This document shows, piece by piece, positions 34,473-43,158 of a stretch of 64,000 nucleotides of DNA. Positions within the stretch are counted from its first letter, which is position 1. Each line of letters begins with the position of its first letter. Below the pieces are notes generated by a model. The model searched no databases, was not told the DNA's origin, and worked only from the letters and a program-made list of their open reading frames with translations. This stretch comes from JANSYL01 sp965229695 (GTDB taxonomy: Bacteria; Pseudomonadota; Alphaproteobacteria; Rhodobacterales; Rhodobacteraceae): contig OZ245921.1 of the NCBI GenBank assembly GCA_965229695.1, positions 2,728,001 to 2,792,000 on the forward strand, written 5' to 3'. Position numbers and translations under genes: made by a program.

Positions 34473-35498
34473 TTACCCAACTTCGCCGCCAAGTGCCGGG
34501 TCTTGGAAGTGCTGGCGGTAGTCTGAGGGAGATACTTTTAGGGTTCTGAGGAAGGCGCGCCGCATGCGATCTTCTTCCTTAAAGCCGCAGAGTGCTGCGA
34601 TTTGCTTCAGGCTTTTGGAGGTCGTTTCCAACAAATCTTGCGCGCGCTCGATCCGGATTGCCTCAATGCTTTTGGCAGGTGTCGTTCCCATGGTCTTTGC
34701 ATAGGCACGGGCAAAGTTGCGGGCGCTCATGCCGACCTGCGCCGCCAGTCTTTCGACAGGGAGAGGCGCATCCAAATTCTCTTCAATCCAATTATGCAGC
34801 TCTTCAAAACGTCCGCTACCATCGTTCGCTTGGCGTCCCAAGGCCGGGCTGAACTGTGACTGTCCACCGGAACGCACCATTTGGGCCACCATCGACCGGG
34901 CCATGGTGAGGGCTGACCGCCGCCCAAAATCTTCAGAGACAATGGCGAGCGCCATATCGATGCCTGCGCTAATGCCAGCCGAGGTCCAGATGGGACCGTC
35001 ATTGATATAGATCGGGTCAATCTCGACCTGCACGCGGGGAAATTCTGTCGCCAACATATCACAATCATCCCAATGCGTGACCGCGCGACGTCCATCCAAT
35101 AAGCCGGTTGCCGCCAAAATCAGCGCTCCTGAGCAGACGGAACATACCCTGCGGGCGCCCTCACCGAGCGATTTGACCGCCTCAACCAATCGCCTATTAC
35201 GCATTTCGGGAATGGCGCCGTCGCCGCCTACAATAACCAGGGTGTGGATCACACGCTTCTGGACCGAGGAAATCGCGTCACTTTGAATTGGCACAACCGT
35301 GTTCGTCGGGATCAGACCACCATCCAACGACACCACCACACAATCATAGCCATTGCGCTGCGTGACAGGATTGGGCGCGTGCGAAAACACCTGGAGCGGC
35401 CCAACCAGATCCAACAACACGATGTCGGGATAAACTACAAAGACGACCAGCTTGGGGCCGTTGCTTGCCAGGTGTGATTTGGCAGCTTTTGAGGTCAT
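34473..35498 (-). CDS. GlxA family transcriptional regulator (DJ-1/PfpI + AraC HTH)
   Basis: 341-aa regulator. The N-terminal half is a DJ-1/PfpI-like (GATase1-like) domain with the conserved Cys in RRVCSVCSGALILAATGLLDGRRAVTHW; the C-terminal third is an AraC double HTH (ERLAAQVGMSARNFARAYAKTMG and SLKQIAALCGFKEEDRMRRAFLR). GlxA-type proteins often control amine, choline/carnitine or arginine catabolism; here the mttB cluster is next door, though convergent with the lysR gene between them. The start RBS is weak. Divergent from the DUF1272 gene with a 62-nt gap. Confidence 0.88.
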   Translation of the reverse strand: MTSKAAKSHLASNGPKLVVFVVYPDIVLLDLVGPLQVFSHAPNPVTQRNGYDCVVVSLDGGLIPTNTVVPIQSDAISSVQKRVIHTLVIVGGDGAIPEMRNRRLVEAVKSLGEGARRVCSVCSGALILAATGLLDGRRAVTHWDDCDMLATEFPRVQVEIDPIYINDGPIWTSAGISAGIDMALAIVSEDFGRRSALTMARSMVAQMVRSGGQSQFSPALGRQANDGSGRFEELHNWIEENLDAPLPVERLAAQVGMSARNFARAYAKTMGTTPAKSIEAIRIERAQDLLETTSKSLKQIAALCGFKEEDRMRRAFLRTLKVSPSDYRQHFQDPALGGEVG

Positions 35499-35560
35499 AT
35501 TGTCATTTCTGCCAAAGGTAGCACGCGTAGTCTAGAGGCACATGACCTGGAGGCGACGAC

Positions 35561-35815
35561 ATGATGATTATGAAGCCAAATTGCGAATGCTGCGACAAAG
35601 ACCTGCCGCCTGCCTCAACAATGGCGCGGATCTGTTCCTTCGAATGCACCTTCTGCGCGGATTGCGCCAAGAACCGATTTGCCAACACATGTCCCAATTG
35701 CGGCGGCAACTTCGTTGAGCGCCCTTTGCGTCCGCAGCACAAACTGCTGCGGTTTCCGGCCTCGGCCAAACGGTTCACTAAAGCGCACACCGCTTGCGCC
35801 GAGTTTAACGCCTAA
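35561..35815 (+). CDS. DUF1272 domain-containing protein
   Basis: 84-aa cysteine-rich protein of the DUF1272 family. It has a double zinc-ribbon-like arrangement: CECC, then CSFECTFCADC, then CPNCGG. This looks like a small zinc-binding fold. The ATG at 35561 has GGAGG 7 nt upstream. It precedes the phosphatase-like gene by 13 nt, so they are probably one operon. Function unknown. Confidence 0.85.
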   Translation: MMIMKPNCECCDKDLPPASTMARICSFECTFCADCAKNRFANTCPNCGGNFVERPLRPQHKLLRFPASAKRFTKAHTACAEFNA

Positions 35816-35828
35816 TGCGGGGTTTGCC

Positions 35829-36308
35829 ATGAATGACTTAACCCATATTTTCCACTGGCGCCGGATCAACGCGCAGCTCACAACCTCAGGGCAGCCGGAC
35901 GAAAAACAGCTCTCCGATATCCGAGACCTGGGGGTGACCCATATCGTCAACCTGGGACTTGGCCAGGGTGAGGGTGCCCTGGAAGGGGAGGCTGAAAAGG
36001 TCGCCCAGCTGGGCATGATATACATCCATATCCCCGTCGATTTTGAAGCGCCTACTAATCAAGATTTTGAAGCCTTCAGGGCTGCGCTTGAAAGCAACCC
36101 AGGGCAGCGTATGCATGTGCATTGTATCTACAATGCCAGGGTTAGCGCCTTCTTCTATCGCTATGCTAAGACCAGCGACGCGGTACCTGAGGAGTTGGCC
36201 TTTGCCATCATGGAAAGCATTTGGCGACCTGGCGATGACTGGGCCGATTTCATCGATGATCTGGCGGCAAAAGGTCAGCCAAATCGATACGCTGGGCAAG
36301 ACTACTGA
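35829..36308 (+). CDS. Protein tyrosine phosphatase-like protein
   Basis: 159-aa protein with a dual-specificity-phosphatase-like fold. The catalytic loop reads HCIYNARVSAFFYRY, i.e. a Cys-x4-Arg loop rather than the classical Cys-x5-Arg, as in the DUF442-type phosphatases (HCRSGTR). The start MNDLTHIFHWRRINAQLTTSGQP follows the pattern for this family (start at 35829; the longer open frame to 35679 overlaps the DUF1272 gene). The upstream IVNLG-QGEGALEGE segment fits the usual position of the general-acid loop. It may act on phosphoprotein or small phosphorylated molecules; substrate unknown. Confidence 0.75.
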   Translation: MNDLTHIFHWRRINAQLTTSGQPDEKQLSDIRDLGVTHIVNLGLGQGEGALEGEAEKVAQLGMIYIHIPVDFEAPTNQDFEAFRAALESNPGQRMHVHCIYNARVSAFFYRYAKTSDAVPEELAFAIMESIWRPGDDWADFIDDLAAKGQPNRYAGQDY

Positions 36309-36359
36309 AGGTCTCCCTGCGTTAGCCAACTAGATTGATCCCGACTTTGAGTGGCGATG

Positions 36360-36389
36360 CTCCCCCAATGCTGTCGAGCATTGGGGGAG
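36360..36389. terminator. 13-bp perfect stem-loop
   Basis: CTCCCCCAATGCT (36360-36372), loop GTCG, AGCATTGGGGGAG (36377-36389): a perfect 13-bp stem, about 50 nt after the phosphatase-like gene. No T-run follows on either strand, so it may be a factor-assisted or bidirectional terminator, or another structured element. It separates the phosphatase operon from the TetR-controlled operon. Confidence 0.55.
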
Positions 36390-36524
36390 GCGTCCATGTT
36401 TCAGTTCCACCCGATTTAAGCCTCCTTTGCTGGCCTTCCACATGCTTCGACGATCAGCGGTGTCCGGCGACCGTCGCATAGCGATCGATTGGGTGTCGCT
36501 GCCGGGCAGCGCGCCGGTCAAAAT

Positions 36525-36539
36525 CTGAAAATTTTTCTG
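36525..36539. promoter_or_regulatory. TetR operator site A (MDR/RND operon)
   Basis: CTGAAA-ATT-TTTCTG, one mismatch to the CTGAAA-N3-TTTCAG consensus seen upstream of tetR at 45.7-45.9 kb. It sits about 60 nt upstream of the MDR gene, within an extended AATC...GATT symmetry. Confidence 0.6.
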
Positions 36540-36574
36540 ATTGAGGCTTGAACGCAATTGCTACTGCGTTAAAT

Positions 36575-36589
36575 CTGAAAAAACGTCAC
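36575..36589. promoter_or_regulatory. TetR operator site B, degenerate half-site
   Basis: CTGAAA-AAA-CGTCAC, with one good half and a poor second half, about 11 nt before the MDR start. It resembles the degenerate site at 42179-42193 (both ATCTGAAAAA with TCAC at the same spacing). An AAACGT/ACGTTT palindrome overlaps it (36581-36593). Confidence 0.4.
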
Positions 36590-36599
36590 GTTTGAACCG

Positions 36600-37649
36600 A
36601 TGGATTCGCCAATGGCTTTGGAGCAAAAAACACTCGACCTAGCCGCTAATCAGACCACCCGCCTTGTGGCACGCAGAAGGATCGTGACATTTGAGGCGAG
36701 TGACGACGCGCTAGCCGGCTTGAAAATCAAAGAGGAACCAGTGCCGACACTTGGCTTCGGGCAAGCGCGCATCGAGGTTTTGCGCGCGCCGATCAATCCA
36801 ACTGATCTGGCAATGATCCTCAGCGGAGCGGGCGTGTCATCGCAGCGTCCGGCGCGCGTCGGGACCGAGGGCCTGGGCCGGATCATCGAAACCCGTGGCC
36901 CCGGTCTAGCGCAGGGGCAACTGGTTCTGTTGCCGCCGATCCGTGGGACTTGGGCCACCGAAGTGACCGGTGAAACCGCCGATCTTGTTCGCTTGCCCGA
37001 TGCCACACTTGATCAATTGTCGATGCTAGCCGTGAACCCGGTCGCTGCTCATTTGATGCTGACGAAATTCGTCGCCTTGCAGCCCGGCGATTGGGTAATC
37101 CAGTCCGCTGCGAACTCGGCGGTAGGCGGTTTTGTGAATCAGCTCGCCAAAGCGCGCGGTATTCATGTCGTGAATGTCGTGCGCCGCAAGCAGGCTTCGG
37201 TCGCGGTCGCGTCGGCTGGAGGCGCCCATATCTACCTTGATGGCCCTGATTTAGCAGCGCGCATCGACACGGATATCGGTCAAAAAATGGCACTGGCGCT
37301 AGATCCGGTGGCTGGCAAAACCTTTGGAAATCTGGCCGAAACGCTCGCCGAGGGGGGCACGCTTGTCCTTTATGGCGCGATGGCCGGGGAAACCGTCAGG
37401 CTGGGCCATCGCCCGCTGATCTATACCGGGATTCGCATTCGCGGCTTCTGGCTGACTGCTTGGTTTGCCCAAGCCAGTAAAGCGGAACAGGCAAGCGTCT
37501 ATCGCGAACTTGCCGATGCGGTTGCGGCCGGGTGGCTCAAAGCACCAATCGCGGGTCGTTACAGCCTGGACCAAGTTCATGAGGCCGTACGAGCGGCTTT
37601 GAAACGAGAGCGGGAGGGCAAAATCCTGCTGCTTCCCAATGGAGCTTAG
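36600..37649 (+). CDS. MDR-family oxidoreductase (quinone/enoyl reductase-like)
   Basis: 349-aa medium-chain dehydrogenase/reductase. The N-terminal GroES-like domain contains RAPINPTDLAMI, and the Rossmann domain has PGDWVIQSAANSAVGGFVNQLAKARG, the NADP-binding AANSAVG segment being like those of trans-2-enoyl-CoA reductases and quinone oxidoreductases. The zinc-ligand Cys residues of alcohol dehydrogenases are not evident. The start at 36600 has no good RBS; ATG 36612 is possible. It heads the operon with the RND adaptor (40-nt gap), under the TetR sites A and B. It may detoxify an electrophile that the pump also exports; this is inferred from the operon. Confidence 0.8.
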   Translation: MDSPMALEQKTLDLAANQTTRLVARRRIVTFEASDDALAGLKIKEEPVPTLGFGQARIEVLRAPINPTDLAMILSGAGVSSQRPARVGTEGLGRIIETRGPGLAQGQLVLLPPIRGTWATEVTGETADLVRLPDATLDQLSMLAVNPVAAHLMLTKFVALQPGDWVIQSAANSAVGGFVNQLAKARGIHVVNVVRRKQASVAVASAGGAHIYLDGPDLAARIDTDIGQKMALALDPVAGKTFGNLAETLAEGGTLVLYGAMAGETVRLGHRPLIYTGIRIRGFWLTAWFAQASKAEQASVYRELADAVAAGWLKAPIAGRYSLDQVHEAVRAALKREREGKILLLPNGA

Positions 37650-37689
37650 CCTAGCACGCTGCGCCCAAATCCCAACGAGGAGCGTTCCA

Positions 37690-38949
37690 ATGACCATGCA
37701 TTCACCTTTTTTCGTTGTTTTGGCTACTGCCTTTCTGTTCACGATGTCGGCCACCGCTCAGGAACAGGACACGCCAAGCCCAGTTCGCCCGGCCCTCGTC
37801 GCAACCGCAGAAACCATCGCCGAAAGTGCTGCGCGCGGATATCCGGCGGTGGTTTACCCCTCGCATGAGACCGAGGTTTCTTTTCGCGTTTCAGGGCAGA
37901 TGATCGAGCTGCCCATTCGCGCCTCGATGGAGGTGGCCGAAGGCGACATTCTCGCCCGGCTCGATCCACGCGATTTTGAGAATGCTGTGGTCCAGCTTGA
38001 AAGCCAGATTGATCAAGCCGTTGCACAATTGTCAGCCCTGCGATCGGGTGCGCGGTCGGAAGAAATTGCTGCGCTGGAGGCAAGTGTCGCCGCCGCCGAA
38101 GCGCAGGTGGTGCAATTGACCGAGCAGCTACGCCGCTCGCAAGAGTTGGCGACGCGCGGTGTGGTCTCAACCGCCCGGGTGGAACAGGATCAAGCCGCAC
38201 TTAGCGTGGCCGAGGCCGATCTGCGTTCGCGGCAAGAACAGTTGAGCATCGGGCTGGCGGGCGGCCGCGCCGAAGAAATCGACGCCGCCGAAGCCGCTAT
38301 TCGCGGCTTGCGCGCCCAGTTACAGGTTGCCGAGGATAATCTGGCCGACACGGTGCTGCGTGCACCCTTCGACGGATTTATTGCCCTGCGACATGTCGAG
38401 AACTTTACCAATATCCAGGCCGGTCAGCCCATTGCATTGGTACAGGGCCTGTCGGTTGTCGATCTGGTGTTCGATATTCCGGGACCAGATGTGGTGCATT
38501 TTGCCGGGGTCGACGATTTTTCAATCACGGTGAGTTTCGATGCCTTGCCGGGCCGCAGCTATGACGCTGAGCTAATCGAACTGGCCACCCAGGCCGAACG
38601 GTCAACCCAGACCTATCGCGGTCGGGTCGCCGTGGCAGTACCCGACACAGACTTTGTATTGCCAGGCATGATCGGGCGGGTCGAAGCCTATGCCAACGGC
38701 GGCCAGGCCGAGACCGTGACCATCCCGCTCACGGCTTTAGGGGCCGACCCACAGGGCCAGCCTGTCGTGTGGTTGCATGATCCGGCCACCAATACCGTCG
38801 CCCGCCGATCCGTAACCGCAGGCGCTGTAACAGGCACTCGGATCGTCATCCTAGAGGGTGTGCCAGCCGGTGCGAGCGTTGTCACTGCGGGCCTCAGCGC
38901 CTTGCAGGAGGGGATGGAAATCCGCCCCATTACCGAGATTGAAGGCTAA
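37690..38949 (+). CDS. RND efflux periplasmic adaptor subunit (MFP)
   Basis: 419-aa membrane fusion protein. A signal peptide (FFVVLATAFLFTMSATA) ends near residue 20. Then come the lipoyl-like half VSFRVSGQMIELPI..EVAEGDILARLDPRDFENAV, a long coiled-coil hairpin (about residues 98-215, rich in Glu/Ala/Gln heptads), the second lipoyl half DTVLRAPFDGFIALRHVENFTNIQAGQPI, and a beta-barrel. The start at 37690 has GAGGAG 8 nt upstream. It connects the inner-membrane RND pump 4 nt downstream to an outer-membrane channel not encoded here. Confidence 0.92.
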   Translation: MTMHSPFFVVLATAFLFTMSATAQEQDTPSPVRPALVATAETIAESAARGYPAVVYPSHETEVSFRVSGQMIELPIRASMEVAEGDILARLDPRDFENAVVQLESQIDQAVAQLSALRSGARSEEIAALEASVAAAEAQVVQLTEQLRRSQELATRGVVSTARVEQDQAALSVAEADLRSRQEQLSIGLAGGRAEEIDAAEAAIRGLRAQLQVAEDNLADTVLRAPFDGFIALRHVENFTNIQAGQPIALVQGLSVVDLVFDIPGPDVVHFAGVDDFSITVSFDALPGRSYDAELIELATQAERSTQTYRGRVAVAVPDTDFVLPGMIGRVEAYANGGQAETVTIPLTALGADPQGQPVVWLHDPATNTVARRSVTAGAVTGTRIVILEGVPAGASVVTAGLSALQEGMEIRPITEIEG

Positions 38950-38953
38950 TCCC

Positions 38954-41900
38954 ATGGACCTCGCCCGTTTTGCCATAGAAAAGCGCGTGATCTCAGTGAT
39001 CGCGACGCTCTTAATCTTGCTTTTGGGCTTTGCCGCCTATCAAAGCCTGCCACGCTTCGAGGACCCAGAGTTCGTCATTCGTGAGGCGCAGATCATCACG
39101 CCTTACCCTGGCGCCAGCGCTGAGGAGGTCGAGATCGAGGTGACAGATCTGATCGAAAACACCTTGCAACAGCTCGACGGGATCGACGAGATCACCTCGG
39201 TCTCATCGCCGGGGCTCAGCCAGGTCACCGTCGCTTTCACGCGGCAAGCGGCGCCGGGCTATCCCGAGCTGAACCAGCTTTTCACCCAGATGCGCGCGAA
39301 GATCGCGGATGTGCAGGCAAGCCTACCGCCCAATGCGCTGCCGACCCAGGTCTATGATGATTTCGGCGACGTTTTCGCGCTCTACTTCGCGCTGGTGGGG
39401 GACGGCTACGATCTCGCGCAGTTGCACGCATATGCGGAAACCCTTCAGCGCGAGCTGGTGCTGGTCGATGGGGTCGCCACAGTGATCCTGACCGGCGTGC
39501 AGCAGGAGGTGATTTATGTCGAATCCGATCCCGCACGGTTGATCGAGCTGGGGTTGTCCCCCGACCAGCTCAGCCAGGTTCTGGAGGGTCAGAACCTGGT
39601 CACCCCCTCAGGGTCATTGGTGGCTGGCGAGAGGCGCATTCCGATCCGACCGCAGGGCGGTGTGGCTTCGGTTGAAGCGATTGAAAACCTTGTGCTGTCG
39701 AACCCACAAACCGGCGCCTCCTTCCGGCTCTCCGATATCGCCACGATCAGCCGCGGGTTCGCGGAACCGGCCACTGAATTGCTGTTCCATGACGGGCAGC
39801 CTGCCATCGGCATCGGCATCTCCAACGTGCTGGGCGGCAATGTTGTCGAGATGGGGGCCGCCGTGCGCGACCGGATTGCGGCGCTGGAGGCGCAACGCCC
39901 CATCGGGATGGAATTGATCCCGATGTCGGATCAGTCGCTGAGTGTCGAGACGGCGGTCAGCGATTTTGTGATGAATGTGCTTTTGGCGCTCGGCATCGTG
40001 GTGGGCACGCTTCTGATCTTCATGGGTTTGCGGTCCGGCCTCTTGATGGGCGGCATCCTGATCGTGACAGTGGCTGGCACGCTGGTCGGCATGGCGCTTT
40101 ATGGTATTGACCTGCAACGGGTTTCCCTTGGTGCGATGATTATCGCGCTCGGCATGCTGGTCGACAACGCCATCGTCGTGGTCGAAGGCACGCTGGTGCG
40201 GGTGCAAAGGGGCCAAAACGCGGCTGAGGCCTCGCAGGCCGTTGTGCGCCAGACCAAATGGCCGCTATTGGGTGGCACAATCGTGGGCTTTCTGGCCTTC
40301 GCCCCCATCGGGTTTTCACCCGATGATACCGGCGAATACACCGGCAGCTTGTTTTTCACGATTACCATCGCGCTCCTGTTTTCCTGGATTGTGGCGATCT
40401 GGCTGACACCGTTTTTCTGCACGGTCGCTCTGAAGGCGAAGCCAGGTGCCGAGGGCGAGGAGAAGCCGGAATCGCGCTTCCTGCGGGCCTATCGTGGGTT
40501 CCTGGCGTGGGCGATCCGCTGGCGCTATGCCACGATCGGGTTTGTGGTGCTGCTGTTCGCCTCGATCTTTGTCGGGGGCAGCTATGTGCCGCCGGGCTTC
40601 TTCCCGCCCTCGACCCGCACGCAATTTGTGATCGATTATTACCTGCCCCAGGGCACCGATATCGCCACGACCGAGGCGGATCTGATGGAGATCGAGGCGC
40701 ATCTGCGCACGCTCGACCGGGTCACCGGCACCAATGCCGTGGTCGGCGCGGGCCATGCGCGCTTCATGCTGACCTATATCACACCGGACGCCAACAGTGC
40801 CTTTGGTCAGATCATCGTCGATGTCGATGAATTCGAAGCCATCGCCGAACTGCGGGTCGAGGTGCAGGACTGGCTGAACGAAACCTATCCGCAGGCCAGC
40901 GCGCAGGTGTTCCAATTCGAGCTTGGGCCGGCCGGCGGTGCCAAGATCGAGGCGCGGTTCTACGGCCCCGATCCCAACGTCCTGCGCGACCTCTCGGCTC
41001 AAGCCGAAGCGATCCTGGCGGCCAACGGCGCTGTGGGCGTGCGCAATGATTGGCGCGAACAGATCCAGGTGCTGCGACCGGTGATCAACACGGAAAACGC
41101 CCGCCGTCTGGGCCTGACCCAGGGAGAGATTTCCGCCGCGATCAACACCTATCTCAACGGCGCGAGCATCGGGATTTACCGTGAGGGCAATGACCTGCTC
41201 GACATCGTGCTGCGGCCCTATAGCCAGTCGCGCGACGGGGCGGCCGACCTGTGGGATATTCAGGTCTTCAGCACCCTCAGCGGTGGGTATATCCCCATCG
41301 CGCAGGTGGTCGATGACTTCGAACTGGTCTTCGAATCCGGCAATCTGCGCCGCATCGACCGGGCCCTGGCGATCACGGCTCAGGCCGACAACCCGGCCCA
41401 TATCCTGACCGGCGATTTCTTTGCCCAGGTGCGCGGACCCATCGAGGCCATCGATCTGCCGCCGGGCTATTCCATGAGTTGGGAGGGTGAATACGGCAGC
41501 AGCGAAGAAGCCAATGCCGCGCTGGCCTCGACCATGCCGATTGGGTTCGGCGCGATGATCTTGGTGGTGTTCCTGTTGTTCAACGCCGTGCGCCAACCGG
41601 TAATCATCTGGTTGACCGTGCCGCTCGCACTGATCGGGGTGATTTGGGGCCTGGCGGTGACGGGCACGCCATTTGAGTTCATGGCGATCCTGGCCACGCT
41701 GTCGCTGACCGGGATGCTGATCAAAAATGCGATCGTGTTGATAGACGAAACGGATTTGCAGATCCGAGAGGGCAAACCGCGGCTTGATGCGGTGATCGAC
41801 GCGGCGGTCAGCCGGGTTCGGCCCGTGATCCTGGGTGTGGTGACGACCGTTCTTGGGGTGGTGCCTCTGCTCTGGGATCCGTTCTTTGCCTCGCTCTCTG

Positions 41901-42052
41901 TTGTGATCATTTTCGGTCTGACCTTTGCGACGGTGCTGACGCTGATCATTGTGCCGACGCTTTACACCGTCTTCTTCCGGGTCCGCCCGGAGGAACGTCT
42001 TGTGCAAAAGCCAGCGCCGGAGGCCCAGACCGCCGAAGCAACGCCAGCATAG
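38954..42052 (+). CDS. RND family efflux pump inner-membrane permease
   Basis: 1032-aa RND transporter, the usual size, with 12 predicted helices and two large periplasmic loops. It begins ARFAIEKRVISVIATLL and YPGASAEEVEIEVTDLIE, as in hydrophobe/amphiphile pumps. The proton-relay helix 4 reads GMLVDNAIVVVEG: one Asp of the AcrB Asp-Asp pair is present and the second is Asn. The second half repeats the fold (SLTGMLIKNAIVLIDE). It starts 5 nt after the adaptor stop. The long antisense frame opposite is a composition shadow. With the adaptor it forms a drug or lipophile efflux system controlled by TetR. Confidence 0.93.
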   Translation: MDLARFAIEKRVISVIATLLILLLGFAAYQSLPRFEDPEFVIREAQIITPYPGASAEEVEIEVTDLIENTLQQLDGIDEITSVSSPGLSQVTVAFTRQAAPGYPELNQLFTQMRAKIADVQASLPPNALPTQVYDDFGDVFALYFALVGDGYDLAQLHAYAETLQRELVLVDGVATVILTGVQQEVIYVESDPARLIELGLSPDQLSQVLEGQNLVTPSGSLVAGERRIPIRPQGGVASVEAIENLVLSNPQTGASFRLSDIATISRGFAEPATELLFHDGQPAIGIGISNVLGGNVVEMGAAVRDRIAALEAQRPIGMELIPMSDQSLSVETAVSDFVMNVLLALGIVVGTLLIFMGLRSGLLMGGILIVTVAGTLVGMALYGIDLQRVSLGAMIIALGMLVDNAIVVVEGTLVRVQRGQNAAEASQAVVRQTKWPLLGGTIVGFLAFAPIGFSPDDTGEYTGSLFFTITIALLFSWIVAIWLTPFFCTVALKAKPGAEGEEKPESRFLRAYRGFLAWAIRWRYATIGFVVLLFASIFVGGSYVPPGFFPPSTRTQFVIDYYLPQGTDIATTEADLMEIEAHLRTLDRVTGTNAVVGAGHARFMLTYITPDANSAFGQIIVDVDEFEAIAELRVEVQDWLNETYPQASAQVFQFELGPAGGAKIEARFYGPDPNVLRDLSAQAEAILAANGAVGVRNDWREQIQVLRPVINTENARRLGLTQGEISAAINTYLNGASIGIYREGNDLLDIVLRPYSQSRDGAADLWDIQVFSTLSGGYIPIAQVVDDFELVFESGNLRRIDRALAITAQADNPAHILTGDFFAQVRGPIEAIDLPPGYSMSWEGEYGSSEEANAALASTMPIGFGAMILVVFLLFNAVRQPVIIWLTVPLALIGVIWGLAVTGTPFEFMAILATLSLTGMLIKNAIVLIDETDLQIREGKPRLDAVIDAAVSRVRPVILGVVTTVLGVVPLLWDPFFASLSVVIIFGLTFATVLTLIIVPTLYTVFFRVRPEERLVQKPAPEAQTAEATPA

Positions 42053-42178
42053 CCTAAACCAAGCCCAGTTTGGATGGTTTCCTGAAGCAAACCCCAAGTG
42101 CGGGGATGGTACAAGCCGTCCCCGCATTCGTCGATTTTGATGTGCTTACGCGCTGATGCCAAATAGTAAAAATAAAAT

Positions 42179-42193
42179 CTGAAAAATCATCAC
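42179..42193. promoter_or_regulatory. TetR operator site C1, degenerate
   Basis: CTGAAA-AAT-CATCAC, about 83 nt before the HAD-like gene; one good half. GAAAAAT (42181-42187) and ATTTTTC (42194-42200) form a separate inverted repeat around it. Resembles site B. Confidence 0.4.
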
Positions 42194-42231
42194 ATTTTTC
42201 TTGAAGGCGCGAGAGACTCATGTAATTTTAA

Positions 42232-42246
42232 CTGAAAGTTTTTCAG
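42232..42246. promoter_or_regulatory. TetR operator site C2 (HAD-like gene)
   Basis: CTGAAA-GTT-TTTCAG, a perfect match to the consensus with extended TTAA flanks, 30 nt upstream of the HAD-like gene and just before its RBS. A repressor bound here would block transcription or initiation. Confidence 0.65.
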
Positions 42247-42275
42247 GTTAAGCGTGCAAACAGGAGGTAAGAACC

Positions 42276-43031
42276 ATGAAAGCCATCATATTCGGGTCGC
42301 TAAACGCGCTTTGCGACCTGTCAGACATTGAACGGCGTGCGTTTAATATCGCGTTTTCGCAATCGGGCCTGCCATGGAAATGGGATGCCCAGACTTATCG
42401 CGAGATGTCTTGTCGGTTGATGGAAGCGTATGAGCCCAGCAGCCCCGACCGCGCCACGGCGCGCGATGTCAATTTCGACGATGTGCTGTCGATGAAGGAC
42501 GAGATCCTCTTCGAACTGATCGAAGATATGCGATTTCCCGAAGACCCGGTCATCCAGGATGCCTTTGATTTTTGCCGGAGGAAGGGCATCTACCGAGGTC
42601 TGATCTCGCAACAGGCCAGGCTGATTGTAAATAGCGTCCGCGCGGGCATGCCCGGCGTCATGGCCCATGATTTCAGCGCGGTCACCTGTCGTTGCGATGA
42701 AGATCGGCCCAGGACGCGGCAGCATATCTATTCCAACCTGGCGGAAAAGATGCGGGTCGACCTGTCACGCTGCCTGGCCGTCGAAACCACTCATCGCGGG
42801 ATCGAAACAGCGCTTCTCGCTGGTGTGGGGCGGGTCGTCGCCCATCGGGTGAAGGCCACGCCCGAACAGGAAGCGCGCGGCGTGATCGACGCAAGCGAAG
42901 ATCTTGTGGGCATCTTCAAGCTCGAGCGTCTGAGCTGGAACGCGCCACGCAAGCCAACCGGACGCCGGAACCCCAGCAAACCGCGTCGGCTAACTGCGAC
43001 GCCGTCACGACCCCTTAGGCAATCGGCATAA
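42276..43031 (+). CDS. HAD-fold protein lacking the catalytic aspartates
   Basis: 251-aa protein with the overall pattern of a CbbY/beta-phosphoglucomutase-type HAD hydrolase, but degenerate catalytic motifs. Motif I, normally FDxDGTLxDSE, reads IFGSLNALCDLSD, so both the nucleophile and the general acid/base Asp are gone. Motif IV, normally EDSxxGxxAxxAAG, reads VETTHRGIETALLAGVG. The cap region (residues 15-95) and GLISQQARLIVN at motif II are kept. The tail (from about 228) is rich in Arg, Pro and Ser. A strong AGGAGGT RBS lies 8 nt upstream. The likely role is regulatory or binding, not hydrolysis. It is preceded by two TetR-type sites and follows the RND operon. Confidence 0.7.
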   Translation: MKAIIFGSLNALCDLSDIERRAFNIAFSQSGLPWKWDAQTYREMSCRLMEAYEPSSPDRATARDVNFDDVLSMKDEILFELIEDMRFPEDPVIQDAFDFCRRKGIYRGLISQQARLIVNSVRAGMPGVMAHDFSAVTCRCDEDRPRTRQHIYSNLAEKMRVDLSRCLAVETTHRGIETALLAGVGRVVAHRVKATPEQEARGVIDASEDLVGIFKLERLSWNAPRKPTGRRNPSKPRRLTATPSRPLRQSA

Positions 43032-43059
43032 CCAGCGCCGCAATGGGAGCGCGTCATGA

Positions 43060-43083
43060 CCCCGCAGCCACCAAGCTGCGGGG
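43060..43083. terminator. Terminator-like hairpin after the HAD-like gene
   Basis: Stem CCCCGCAGC / GCTGCGGGG with a 6-nt CACCAA loop, 29 nt after the HAD-like gene and in front of the convergent patatin gene. On the plus strand it is followed by CTTCTC, which has only a weak T content. Confidence 0.55.
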
Positions 43084-43158
43084 CTTCTCATCTGTGAAAC
43101 AGGCGATTGTCGGGCCCAGCTTTGGATTAACGATAGTGTTGGGTTTGCGACCGGCGGT

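Larger units (their letters stand above)
36309..36599. other. Intergenic region with hairpin and two TetR sites
   Basis: A 290-nt stretch holding the terminator-like hairpin at 36360-36389 and two CTGAAA-type sites at 36525-36539 and 36575-36589 that form the regulated promoter of the MDR/RND operon. No gene is seen in it. Confidence 0.6.

Noticed and set aside
40316..42127. Long open frame of about 600 codons antisense to the RND pump
   Set aside because: It mirrors the codon bias of the pump gene, is low-complexity (His/Arg/Gln rich) and has no RBS or family pattern.
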